From Flavobacterium luminosum (lineage in GTDB: Bacteria > Bacteroidota > Bacteroidia > Flavobacteriales > Flavobacteriaceae): 64,000 nt of DNA. This document shows positions 8,325-16,293 of this stretch, in pieces (the first letter of the stretch is position 1; the number at the start of each line of letters is the position of its first letter). The stretch covers positions 434,001-498,000 of the forward strand of contig NZ_JAMLJM010000001.1 of assembly GCF_023635005.1 (NCBI RefSeq). The letters are read 5' to 3'. The notes under the pieces are model-generated. The model saw nothing but the letters and a program-made list of their open reading frames with translations. It did no database searches and was not told the origin of the DNA. A program made the translations under genes and the position numbers.

Positions 8325-8912
8325 TTAATTTCTTGGGGGAAAAAACCCTTGCAAGCAGATAATAAAATTTACAGTAGCGTAAGGCTGCATATTATTAAAT
8401 GGAACACCTGCCCCTACTGGTTGAATCATATTAGGATTCATCTCCGTATTAGAAGCTCCGTTTGAATATTCTTTATCTAACCCTTTTGTATTCGCGAACA
8501 AATTACCCGTAGGGGTACTTTGATTTCCTTCTTCAGCAACAGCATTTACTTTGTGAGAATGCTGAGGCAATTGACTTAGAAATAATGACACAGTTTCTTG
8601 ACCGTGGCTTTGTCCTAAATAAATATTAGATAATCCTGCCCCTTGCCCATGATGCATAGGCGCTTTACCTCTCAAATCAGGTAAAGCAAAAGTAGTTTTC
8701 CCATCACCTCCATAAGTAGTTCCTAATATTGAAAATAAAGCAGTATTGGAAGCAATTGACAATAGTTGTCCATTACATAATGCCCATCCTTTTGGAGCAA
8801 AATTAAAACCTACCATCCTAATCTCACCGACATAACCATTTTGAGAAAACGATTTTAGGCTTCCTAATAATGTCAGAAGTAGCATTGTTAAAAAAGTAAT
8901 TCTTTTCATCAT
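8325..8912 (-). CDS. Secreted phage-tail-collar-domain protein (paralog 3)
   Basis: 195 residues, first gene of the cluster. A signal peptide (about 1-23, ending KSFSQ) precedes GEIRMVGFNFAPKGWALCNGQ, TTFALPDLRGKAPMHHG, QLPQHSHKVNAV and the terminal IICLQGFFPPRN. Two adjacent ATGs (8912, 8909) are both usable. A weak TATTTTAG box lies upstream on the minus strand. The 14-base gap to the T9SS gene indicates one operon of four genes. Function unknown. Confidence 0.85.
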   Translation of the reverse strand: MMKRITFLTMLLLTLLGSLKSFSQNGYVGEIRMVGFNFAPKGWALCNGQLLSIASNTALFSILGTTYGGDGKTTFALPDLRGKAPMHHGQGAGLSNIYLGQSHGQETVSLFLSQLPQHSHKVNAVAEEGNQSTPTGNLFANTKGLDKEYSNGASNTEMNPNMIQPVGAGVPFNNMQPYATVNFIICLQGFFPPRN

Positions 8913-9000
8913 AATTTTTTTTGTTTTGACTAAAATAAAACATTTTACTTGTAAGTAAAAACTATTAGCGTCTAAAAGAAAAAAAATCGACCAAAAACAA

Positions 9001-9024
9001 AAAACCTCGACGAATCGAGGTTTT
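9001..9024 (-). terminator. Terminator of the rimP-nusA-infB operon
   Basis: Stem AAAACCTCGA/TCGAGGTTTT with loop CGAA lies 19 bases past the infB stop. T-runs occur in both orientations. Confidence 0.85.
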
Positions 9025-9042
9025 TTTTATAAAATCATGAAA

Positions 9043-11883
9043 TTATTTCAATTTTTTCTTCACAGCTACTTCTGTAAAACTTTCAATGGTATCATACTCT
9101 TGGATGTCATTGTACCCTTTAATTTGCATACCACAGTCGTAACCTTTAGAAACTTCTTTCACATCGTCTTTGAAACGTTTTAAAGCAATTAATTCACCTG
9201 TGTAAATAACCACTCCTTCACGAATCAAGCGGATTTTGTTAGCACGAACAATTTTTCCATCAGTTACCATACATCCGGCAATAGTTCCCACTTTAGAAAT
9301 TTTGAATAACTCTCTAATTTCTGCAGTACCCGTGATTTCTTCTTTCATTTCTGGAGACAACATTCCTTCCATTGCATCTCTTAAATCATCGATAGCTGCA
9401 TAAATGATAGAATAATGACGGATATCAATTTCTTCTTTTTCTGCCAATGCTTTTGCATTTCCAGCCGGACGAACGTTAAATCCAATAATGATTGCATCTG
9501 AAGCCGAAGCCAACATTACATCAGATTCTGTAATAGCTCCAACCCCTTTATGGATAATATTGATTTGAATTTCATCTGTAGAAAGTTTAGAGAATGAATC
9601 TGATAAAGCTTCAACTGAACCATCAACGTCTCCTTTAAGAATAATATTCAATTCCTTAAACTGACCTAAAGCAATACGACGACCGATTTCATCAAGCGTG
9701 ATGTGACGTTGCGTTCTAACTGATTGCTCACGTAATAATTGAGTACGTTTTGCTGCAATTTGTTTTGCTTCTCTTTCGTCTTCAAATACATTAAACTTGT
9801 CACCCGCTGTAGGCGCTCCATCTAATCCTAAGATAGATACTGGTGTTGACGGACCTGCCTCTTTAATATTGTGACCTCTTTCGTCATGCATAGCACGGAT
9901 TTTACCATGGTTTTTTCCGGCCAATACATAATCTCCAACTCTCATAGTTCCAGCTTGTACTAAAACTGTAGACACATACCCACGACCTTTGTCTAAGAAT
10001 GCTTCTACCACTGTTCCAACAGCTGGTTTATTAGGATTAGCTTTCAATTCAAGAATTTCAGCTTCAAGTAATACTTTTTCAAGTAATTCTTTAACTCCGA
10101 TTCCCATTTTAGCAGAAATATCATGAGACTGGTATTTACCTCCCCACTCTTCTACTAAGAAATTCATGGCTGCTAATTTTTCTTTAATTTTTTCAGGATT
10201 AGCCGTTGGCTTATCAATTTTATTAATTGCAAAAATGATAGGAACTCCTGCTGCTTGTGCGTGACTAATTGCTTCTTTAGTCTGCGGCATAATGTCATCA
10301 TCGGCAGCTACAACAATAATAGCAATATCGGTAACCTGAGCACCACGGGCACGCATCGCCGTGAAGGCCTCGTGACCTGGAGTATCTAAAAACGCGATTT
10401 TTTGTCCGTTATCTAATTCTACCGAATAAGCACCAATATGTTGTGTAATTCCTCCAGACTCACCAGCAATTACGTTAGTCTTACGAATGTAATCCAATAA
10501 CGATGTTTTACCATGATCTACGTGTCCCATTACAGTCACGATTGGAGCACGTGGTTTTAAATCTTCTGGTCTATCTTCTACAACTTCGATATTTTCTTCA
10601 ATATCTGCAGTAGTAAATTCAACTTCATATCCAAACTCATCAGCAACGATAGTTAAGGTTTCTGCATCCAAACGTTGATTCATGGTTACCATGATTCCTA
10701 AGGACATACAAGTTCCAATAACTTTAGTAATTGGCACGTTCATCATAGTAGCAATTTCACCTACCGTAACGAACTCAGTTACTTTAAGAGTTTTACTTCC
10801 TTCTTCTTGTGCCAACAATTCTTCTTCTGTACGTTGACGGTGTGTATCACGTTTGTCACGACGGTATTTAGCAGCTCTAGATTTGTTACCTTTTCCTTGT
10901 AAACGTTCTAGAGTTTCTTTAATTTGATTTTTAACCTCTTCTTCCGTTGGCTCAACTTTTACAATAGCAGGTCGAATAGCGTTTGGTTTACCAAATGGTT
11001 TTCCACCTCCTTTATTGAATCCGCCTTGCCCACCAGATCTGTTATTTTGCGCACCTTGTCCACCTTGTTGACCACCTTGTCCAGGTTGTCCCGGTTTAGA
11101 AGGAATACGGTTACGTTTTTTCTTATCAGCACCAGCTGCTCCTCCGGCATTGGATTGACCGCCGTGAGGTTTTTTGTCTTCTGGTTTCTTTTTAGGTTTA
11201 TTGAACTGAGAAAGATCGATAGTTTGACCGGTAAATGTAGTTCCCGAAAGTTTTTGGTATTGTGTAGCATGCGTTTCTTCCACAGGAGCTGCTTCAACTG
11301 AAGGATTTGAAGCGGGTTTCTCTGCTTTTGGCTCAACGACAGGTTTTGACTCTACTTTAATTTTTGGCTCTACTTTAGGTTTCTCAAGCACTGGTTTTGG
11401 TTCCTCTTTTGGAGTTTCTACTTTTGGTGTTTGAATCACCGTCTCTTTTACTGCCTCAACCGGCTTTTCTACAGATTGAACTACAGGTTTCTCGACTGGT
11501 TTCTCGATGGACTTTTCAACAGGTTTAGGATTTAAATCGATTTTCCCAACTTGTTTAGGACCAACCACACTAGCTTTAGCCTTAATGATTTCCTGACGAG
11601 CACGCTCTTCCTCTTTGCGTTTTTCTTCTAACTCTTGCTCTCGCTCTAGACGAAGCGCTTCTTTTTCTTTTCTCTTCTCTTCGCTAACCTCTTTAGAAGC
11701 ATCTTTATTCCCTTTGTCTCCAGCAAATTGATTTGATAGGACATTATATATTTCGTTGGTGATTTTTGTGTTGGGATTAGATTCAATCGTGAACCCTTTG
11801 TCCTTTAAAAAATCGACTGCTCTTTCTAACGAAATATTGAATTCCCTTAAAACTTTGTTTATTCTTATTGTTCCTTCAGACAT
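9043..11883 (-). CDS. infB: Translation initiation factor IF-2
   Basis: GTPase that places initiator tRNA on the 30S subunit and promotes subunit joining. The 946 residues comprise an N-terminal IF2_N helix bundle (1-~55), a long low-complexity linker of Lys/Glu/Pro then Gly/Gln (about 60-350), and the G domain starting near residue 440. The G domain has GHVDHGKT (~450), DTPGH (~499) and NKID (~554), and IF2 domains II-IV follow. The linker contains VEKP-type repeats and a GGQGG-rich stretch. It is the last gene of rimP-nusA-infB, 42 bases after nusA. Confidence 0.97.
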   Translation of the reverse strand: MSEGTIRINKVLREFNISLERAVDFLKDKGFTIESNPNTKITNEIYNVLSNQFAGDKGNKDASKEVSEEKRKEKEALRLEREQELEEKRKEEERARQEIIKAKASVVGPKQVGKIDLNPKPVEKSIEKPVEKPVVQSVEKPVEAVKETVIQTPKVETPKEEPKPVLEKPKVEPKIKVESKPVVEPKAEKPASNPSVEAAPVEETHATQYQKLSGTTFTGQTIDLSQFNKPKKKPEDKKPHGGQSNAGGAAGADKKKRNRIPSKPGQPGQGGQQGGQGAQNNRSGGQGGFNKGGGKPFGKPNAIRPAIVKVEPTEEEVKNQIKETLERLQGKGNKSRAAKYRRDKRDTHRQRTEEELLAQEEGSKTLKVTEFVTVGEIATMMNVPITKVIGTCMSLGIMVTMNQRLDAETLTIVADEFGYEVEFTTADIEENIEVVEDRPEDLKPRAPIVTVMGHVDHGKTSLLDYIRKTNVIAGESGGITQHIGAYSVELDNGQKIAFLDTPGHEAFTAMRARGAQVTDIAIIVVAADDDIMPQTKEAISHAQAAGVPIIFAINKIDKPTANPEKIKEKLAAMNFLVEEWGGKYQSHDISAKMGIGVKELLEKVLLEAEILELKANPNKPAVGTVVEAFLDKGRGYVSTVLVQAGTMRVGDYVLAGKNHGKIRAMHDERGHNIKEAGPSTPVSILGLDGAPTAGDKFNVFEDEREAKQIAAKRTQLLREQSVRTQRHITLDEIGRRIALGQFKELNIILKGDVDGSVEALSDSFSKLSTDEIQINIIHKGVGAITESDVMLASASDAIIIGFNVRPAGNAKALAEKEEIDIRHYSIIYAAIDDLRDAMEGMLSPEMKEEITGTAEIRELFKISKVGTIAGCMVTDGKIVRANKIRLIREGVVIYTGELIALKRFKDDVKEVSKGYDCGMQIKGYNDIQEYDTIESFTEVAVKKKLK

Positions 11884-11925
11884 AAATTTTATTTATGATT
11901 TATTTTTATTTGTGGATTAAGGTTA

Positions 11926-13167
11926 TTAATCTTCAAATTCTTCTTTTAATATCTTGATTACCTCAAGAATGGTTTCTTCTTCTAAATCTGTACGACGAAC
12001 CAAGTCATTTACATCTTGATTTAGAATACTTTTCGCTGTATCTAATCCGATTTTTGCGAACTCATCTATAATCCAGCCATCAATTTCATCAGAAAACTCA
12101 GTTAATTCAACATCATCGTCTTCTACTGTATTACCCTCTCGGATAACGTCTAATTCATATCCTGTTAACTGACCTGCCAGTTTGATATTGTGACCACCGC
12201 GACCAATTGCCTTAGACACTTCTTCTAATTTCAAATACACTTCTGCAGTTTTCTTTTCTTCATCTATTTTTATAGAAGAAACTTTAGCAGGGCTAAGAGC
12301 TCTAGTAATGTACAACTGTATGTTATTAGTGTAATTGATTACATCTATATTTTCGTTTCCTAACTCACGAACAATACCGTGAATACGAGATCCTTTCATT
12401 CCAACACAAGCACCTACCGGATCGATACGATCATCATAAGAATCTACGGCAACTTTAGCTTTTTCACCTGGTATACGCACCACTTTTTTGATGGTAATTA
12501 ATCCATCGAAAACTTCTGGAATTTCTTGTTCAAATAATTTCTCCAAGAATTTTTCAGAGGTTCTTGACATAATAATTTGCGGCTTATTCCCTTTTAGCTC
12601 AACGCTTTCAATGATTCCACGAACATTATCTCCTTTACGGAAGAAATCTGAAGGGATTTGTTTTTCTTTTGGCAAAACAATCTCATTTCCTTCATCATCT
12701 ACCAAGATAACCGCTTTAGGACGCACATGGTGCACCTCTGCAGTGTAAATATCACCAATTAAATCTTTAAAATGCTTGTAAAGATTCGTGTTATCGTGTT
12801 CATGGATTTTAGAAATCAAGTTTTGACGCAACGCCAAGATAGCTCTTCTTCCCAAATCAATCAATTTAACCTCTTCCGATACTTCCTCACCAATTTCAAA
12901 ATCCGGCTCAATCTTACGAGCCTCTGAAAGAGTAATTTCCTCATTTTCAAAATCAAGATCTTCATCCGCTACAATAACTCTACGTCTCCAGATTTCCATA
13001 TCTCCTTTATCAGGATTGATAATAATATCAAAATTATCATCTGAACCGTATTTTTTCTTCAATGCATTTCTAAATACATCCTCCAAAATCGCCATAAGCG
13101 TTACACGATCTATCAGTTTATCATCTTTAAATTCTGAAAACGAATTAATTAATGCTAAATTCTCCAT
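11926..13167 (-). CDS. nusA: Transcription termination/antitermination factor NusA
   Basis: RNA polymerase-binding factor that modulates pausing, termination and antitermination. The 413 residues comprise the NusA N-terminal domain (1-~125), an S1 domain (~130-200), and KH1 and KH2 (~225-370) with GACVGMKGSRIHGIVRELGNE-type and AIGRGGHNIKLA motifs. A short acidic tail follows, without the two extra AR repeats of E. coli. It lies between rimP and infB with small gaps. A terminator-like hairpin in the operon leader would let NusA act on its own expression. Confidence 0.96.
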   Translation of the reverse strand: MENLALINSFSEFKDDKLIDRVTLMAILEDVFRNALKKKYGSDDNFDIIINPDKGDMEIWRRRVIVADEDLDFENEEITLSEARKIEPDFEIGEEVSEEVKLIDLGRRAILALRQNLISKIHEHDNTNLYKHFKDLIGDIYTAEVHHVRPKAVILVDDEGNEIVLPKEKQIPSDFFRKGDNVRGIIESVELKGNKPQIIMSRTSEKFLEKLFEQEIPEVFDGLITIKKVVRIPGEKAKVAVDSYDDRIDPVGACVGMKGSRIHGIVRELGNENIDVINYTNNIQLYITRALSPAKVSSIKIDEEKKTAEVYLKLEEVSKAIGRGGHNIKLAGQLTGYELDVIREGNTVEDDDVELTEFSDEIDGWIIDEFAKIGLDTAKSILNQDVNDLVRRTDLEEETILEVIKILKEEFED

Positions 13168-13181
13168 GCCAACTCTTTAAT

Positions 13182-13646
13182 TTAAAATATTATAGTAACT
13201 ACTGCCTCCACGATATCATCATACGCTATTTTCTCGGTATGCAGTACTGTTTCTTTTCCTTTTCCAATCTTCTTAGGTTCTCTCGAACTCCACTCTACCG
13301 TGATATCATCATCACTTACCTCTACTAACTCCGCCTCTATAAGCTTTGTTTTGGTTTGAATTTTTAGGATTCTACCTATATTTTTTCTAAACTGACGAAC
13401 CAACTTCAAGGGAGCAGAAACCCCAGCAGAGGCTACTTCAAGTGCAAAATCTTGCTCCTCTCGGTCTAAATTATGCTCAATAGCACGGCTAATATTTATA
13501 CAATCTTGCAATTGCACTCCATTATCACCGTCTAAAGTTACAATAATTTTATTACTGTCAGTTATAGTTAAATCTATCAGAAACAAACTTGGATACTGCT
13601 CCAAACCTTCTTCTAATAGCTGTTTTACTCTTTCTTTAAATGTCAT
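13182..13646 (-). CDS. rimP: Ribosome maturation factor RimP
   Basis: Needed for maturation of the 30S subunit. The 154 residues start at the ATG at 13646 ([15 protein letters not shown]). A longer open frame would begin upstream of or within the leader hairpin and is rejected. Family motifs are the N-terminal [21 protein letters not shown], the central [29 protein letters not shown] and a C-terminal SH3-like region. It is the first gene of the rimP-nusA-infB operon. The start codon lies 12 bases after the leader hairpin. Confidence 0.93.
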   Translation of the reverse strand: MTFKERVKQLLEEGLEQYPSLFLIDLTITDSNKIIVTLDGDNGVQLQDCINISRAIEHNLDREEQDFALEVASAGVSAPLKLVRQFRKNIGRILKIQTKTKLIEAELVEVSDDDITVEWSSREPKKIGKGKETVLHTEKIAYDDIVEAVVTIIF

Positions 13647-13649
13647 ATT

Positions 13650-13679
13650 GTATAAAAAGAGGCACGCCGTGCGTGCCTC
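13650..13679 (-). promoter_or_regulatory. Terminator-like hairpin in the rimP-nusA-infB leader
   Basis: On the minus strand GAGGCACGC-ACG-GCGTGCCTC forms a perfect 9-bp GC-rich stem followed by TTTTTATA, the form of an intrinsic terminator. It lies between the TATATTTG promoter box (13710-13717) and the rimP ATG. No gene on either strand ends here, so it is not a terminator of another unit. A leader attenuator is the simplest reading. Confidence 0.7.
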
Positions 13680-13709
13680 ATTATTTAAATAAACTAATAA
13701 ATAATTGTG

Positions 13710-13717
13710 CAAATATA
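13710..13717 (-). promoter_or_regulatory. Promoter -7 box of rimP-nusA-infB
   Basis: On the minus strand TATATTTG, extended by CAC as in other translation-gene promoters here. It is 64 bases upstream of the rimP start. The -33 region is a T-rich stretch without a clear TTG. Confidence 0.6.
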
Positions 13718-13821
13718 CTACTTTTTTTGTAAAAATAAAAACTATTGCTTAGTGTTAAATTTTTCGCTAACTTTAATAAAACTAATTCAATATGAACTCA
13801 CAAAATCTAAAAAACTAAATT

Positions 13822-14646
13822 ATGAAGAAAATATTAGTCCCAACCGATTTTTCGGACCATGCCGAATATGCATTAAAAGCTGCTGCGCAAATTGCAAAGA
13901 AAAACAATGGAGAAATTTTATTGGTCCACATGCTGGAACTGCCACACCAAACCAACGATGCAATTAATCATGGTTCGGAAATCCCTGAGATTATATTCTT
14001 CAAAAATGCAGTTTTAAAAAGAATGGAGGAATTAATCAATAGTGATTATCTTGAAGGTATTAAAGTTTCACAGCTCATACAATTTGAAGTTGCCTTTGAA
14101 GGAATCATGAAAATTAGTAAAGCCAACGATATAGATATCATCATCATGGGATCGCACGGAGCGAGCGGAATGAAAGAAATGTTTGTAGGTTCAAATGCCG
14201 AAAAAGTAGTCAGAAACTCCGAAATTCCAGTTTTGATCATCAAAGAAGATCGATTTTCATTCAAAATAGAGCATTTTGTCTTTGCTTCTGACTTCTCGGA
14301 GGAAATCCGAAAACCTTTTCAAAAGGTTGTAGAAATAGCGAATAATTTTGGCTCAACATTACATTTATTATACATCAACACACCAAATAATTTCAAATCT
14401 ACCCATGGGGCACAAGCTATTATGGATAACTTTATAAGTGAATTCAAAATCCAAAATTACCAAACTCATATTTACAATGATGCTAACATTGAAAATGGTG
14501 TGCTTCATTTCTCCAATCAAATAAGCGCCGATTTGATAGGAATGTGTACGCATGGCAGAAAAGGTTTAGCTCACTTTTTAAACGGAAGTGTCAGCGAAAG
14601 TTTAGTTAATCATGCTCACAGACCGGTAATCACATTCAAAATATAA
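13822..14646 (+). CDS. Tandem universal stress protein
   Basis: 274 residues made of two Usp domains (about 1-145 and 150-274). Each has the nucleotide-binding pattern G-x2-G-x9-G-S/T-type: GSHGASGMKEMFVGSNAEKV in the first and CTHGRKGLAHFLNGSVSESL in the second. It begins with the typical KKILVPTDFSDHAEYAL. It is probably a cytoplasmic ATP-binding stress protein with no known reaction. Monocistronic, followed by a strong bidirectional terminator. The upstream TAACTTTA is a weak match to the -7 consensus. Confidence 0.93.
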   Translation: MKKILVPTDFSDHAEYALKAAAQIAKKNNGEILLVHMLELPHQTNDAINHGSEIPEIIFFKNAVLKRMEELINSDYLEGIKVSQLIQFEVAFEGIMKISKANDIDIIIMGSHGASGMKEMFVGSNAEKVVRNSEIPVLIIKEDRFSFKIEHFVFASDFSEEIRKPFQKVVEIANNFGSTLHLLYINTPNNFKSTHGAQAIMDNFISEFKIQNYQTHIYNDANIENGVLHFSNQISADLIGMCTHGRKGLAHFLNGSVSESLVNHAHRPVITFKI

Positions 14647-14660
14647 TTTTACATTCAATA

Positions 14661-14692
14661 AAAAAGCTCGTTGCAGAAACAACGAGCTTTTT
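14661..14692. terminator. Bidirectional terminator between usp and the TerB-like gene
   Basis: Thirteen-base inverted repeat AAAAAGCTCGTTG/CAACGAGCTTTTT with a 6-base loop between convergent genes. Confidence 0.9.
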
Positions 14693-14711
14693 TATGCTAA
14701 CAACTTTCCAA

Positions 14712-15143
14712 TTACTTGTTCATATGTTGCATTTCGTATACGAAAGTATCTAAATCTACATTCAACATCAAAAGTGAGAAAGCTTTGTCAACAATATAAC
14801 CCACATTGCTTGGTGTAAATCCTAAAGCAAGAGCGAACTTTGTTAATACTTCTTTTTGTTTTGGACCCAATACATGATCCACATAAACCATACGTGACAA
14901 ATCATACAAACGCTCTAAACGTTGTGTGTACAGATAAGGTGGATTGATAGGATATTTGGTTGGGTTTTCCATAATTTCTTCATATTCAGCATCAGAAATT
15001 TCTAGACGAGTTCTCAACTTATCCAAGAACTGTTTTTCTTCTTCACTCAAATCACCATCAGCAGTGGCAACACGCACTATAGCAGAAAAATGTCCTTTAT
15101 TTCTTGCTTTGAATTCACTATCAAATAAATCAGAGATTGACAT
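14712..15143 (-). CDS. TerB-like (TerB-fold) protein
   Basis: 143 residues, all-helical, with the TerB-like pattern of two repeated acidic helices: ATADGDLSEEEKQFLDKLRTRL (about 25-47) and later VDHVLGPKQKEVLTKFALALG. The TerB fold occurs in tellurite-resistance operons and in many unrelated bacterial proteins, so tellurite resistance should not be assumed. No other ter gene is nearby. It has its own well-formed promoter. The biochemical role is unknown. Confidence 0.8.
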   Translation of the reverse strand: MSISDLFDSEFKARNKGHFSAIVRVATADGDLSEEEKQFLDKLRTRLEISDAEYEEIMENPTKYPINPPYLYTQRLERLYDLSRMVYVDHVLGPKQKEVLTKFALALGFTPSNVGYIVDKAFSLLMLNVDLDTFVYEMQHMNK

Positions 15144-15166
15144 AGTTATGTTTTTTTAATTTAATA

Positions 15167-15197
15167 CAAATGTACTCATTAAAAAAATGTTTTCAAA
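15167..15197 (-). promoter_or_regulatory. Promoter of the TerB-like gene
   Basis: On the minus strand a TTTG (15194-15197) and TACATTTG (15167-15174) are separated by 19 bases, one of the best -33/-7 pairs in the window. Confidence 0.7.
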
Positions 15198-15230
15198 AAA
15201 TTGTAGCTACCAATAAAATCTAAACACAAA

Positions 15231-15238
15231 TAAATTTG
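15231..15238 (+). promoter_or_regulatory. Promoter -7 box of the HupE-dCMP deaminase-S41 unit
   Basis: TAAATTTG matches the consensus and is 31 bases before the ATG at 15270. Confidence 0.5.
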
Positions 15239-15269
15239 TAAGTTTGGTTTCCTAAAAATCTATCTTCAC

Positions 15270-15863
15270 ATGCAAGAATTTTGGCTATATTTTGAAATTG
15301 GATTACGACATGTTTTAGACATAAATGCTTATGATCATGTACTTTTCCTCATAGGACTTACCGTTCCTTACTCCTTTAACGAATGGAAGAAATTGTTCCT
15401 ACTTGTCAGTTTATTTACCATAGGCCACACTCTTTCTTTACTACTTTCAATATTCAACATCGTATATATAAGAGAAAATTTGATTGAATTTGTTATTCCT
15501 ATCACGATTTTAATAGTAGCACTATATAACTTATTCACTGCCGGTAAAAACAGCAAAACAGAGAGCATTAGTCTAATTGCGATTGTAACTTTATTTTTCG
15601 GAATTATTCACGGGCTAGGTTTCTCTAATTACTTCAAAACTATTTTGCCTGGTGGTGCAACTGAGAAACTTTTACCTCTGAGCGAATTCGCATTAGGTAT
15701 CGAAGCGGCGCAAATTATCGTGGTTTTTGTGGTACTCATATTATCCTACATAGTACAAACCATCTTTAGATTTTCTAAAAGAGACTGGACTCTGGTAATG
15801 TCAGCCTTCATCATTGGAGTTGTAGTACCGATGATTGTACAAAGCCCTATTTGGAACAGATAA
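15270..15863 (+). CDS. HupE/UreJ-family membrane protein
   Basis: 197 residues with about six membrane spans and the His-containing motifs of the HupE/UreJ_2 family: LRHVLDINAYDHVLFLIGL near the N-terminus, IGHTLSLLLS, and IHGLGFSNYFK. HupE and UreJ relatives transport Ni or Co in hydrogenase and urease loci. No such enzyme is nearby, so the metal role here is inference only. It is followed after one base by the dCMP deaminase gene, so the three genes to 17.9 kb are likely one transcript. Confidence 0.85.
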   Translation: MQEFWLYFEIGLRHVLDINAYDHVLFLIGLTVPYSFNEWKKLFLLVSLFTIGHTLSLLLSIFNIVYIRENLIEFVIPITILIVALYNLFTAGKNSKTESISLIAIVTLFFGIIHGLGFSNYFKTILPGGATEKLLPLSEFALGIEAAQIIVVFVVLILSYIVQTIFRFSKRDWTLVMSAFIIGVVVPMIVQSPIWNR

Positions 15864-15864
15864 A

Positions 15865-16293
15865 ATGGAAGAAAAAAAATTAAACAAATACGACAAAGCC
15901 TACTTACGATTAGCCCAAGAATGGAGTAAACTCTCGTATTGTAAACGTAAACAAGTGGGCGCCATTATAGTTCGCGACCGAATGATTATTTCTGACGGTT
16001 ACAACGGAACGCCTACAGGTTTTGAGAATTGTTGTGAAGACGAAAACAATTTAACCCATTGGTATGTTTTACATGCCGAGGCAAATGCCATTTTAAAAGT
16101 AGCCAATTCTACACAATCCTGTAAAGACGCCACGTTATACATTACGCTTTCCCCTTGCAAAGAATGTAGCAAACTAATTCACCAAGCAGGCATCAAAAGA
16201 GTGGTATATCATCAAGGATATAAAGACGATTCCGGTTTACAATTTTTGGAACGCGCCGGAGTAGAATTAGAACACATCGAAGATTTAGAATAA
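15865..16293 (+). CDS. dCMP (deoxycytidylate) deaminase family protein
   Basis: Zinc enzyme expected to convert dCMP to dUMP for thymidylate synthesis. The 142 residues carry the deaminase signature: H70-A-E72 (LHAEANA) and the Cys pair C98/C101 (SPCKEC) that hold the zinc. The substrate-loop GYNGTPTGFENC and the extra Cys56/57 are typical of dCMP deaminase rather than cytidine deaminase. The ATG at 15865 is chosen because the longer frame starts inside the HupE gene. Its stop touches the ATG of the protease gene. Confidence 0.9.
   Translation: MEEKKLNKYDKAYLRLAQEWSKLSYCKRKQVGAIIVRDRMIISDGYNGTPTGFENCCEDENNLTHWYVLHAEANAILKVANSTQSCKDATLYITLSPCKECSKLIHQAGIKRVVYHQGYKDDSGLQFLERAGVELEHIEDLE

Noticed and set aside
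6461..8912. Prophage or tailocin remnant
   Set aside because: Only collar-domain proteins with signal peptides are present; no structural, lysis, integrase or att features.
10924..11336. Long frames on both strands inside the low-complexity linker of infB
   Set aside because: Biased composition of the IF-2 linker creates stop-free frames; there is no start context and no homology.
13707..13967. 86-codon plus-strand frame overlapping the start of the universal stress gene
   Set aside because: It covers the promoter region of rimP and reads the Usp coding sequence in the wrong frame.
14712..15143. Tellurite-resistance locus
   Set aside because: Only one TerB-like gene; other ter genes are absent, and TerB-like domains occur widely outside tellurite operons.
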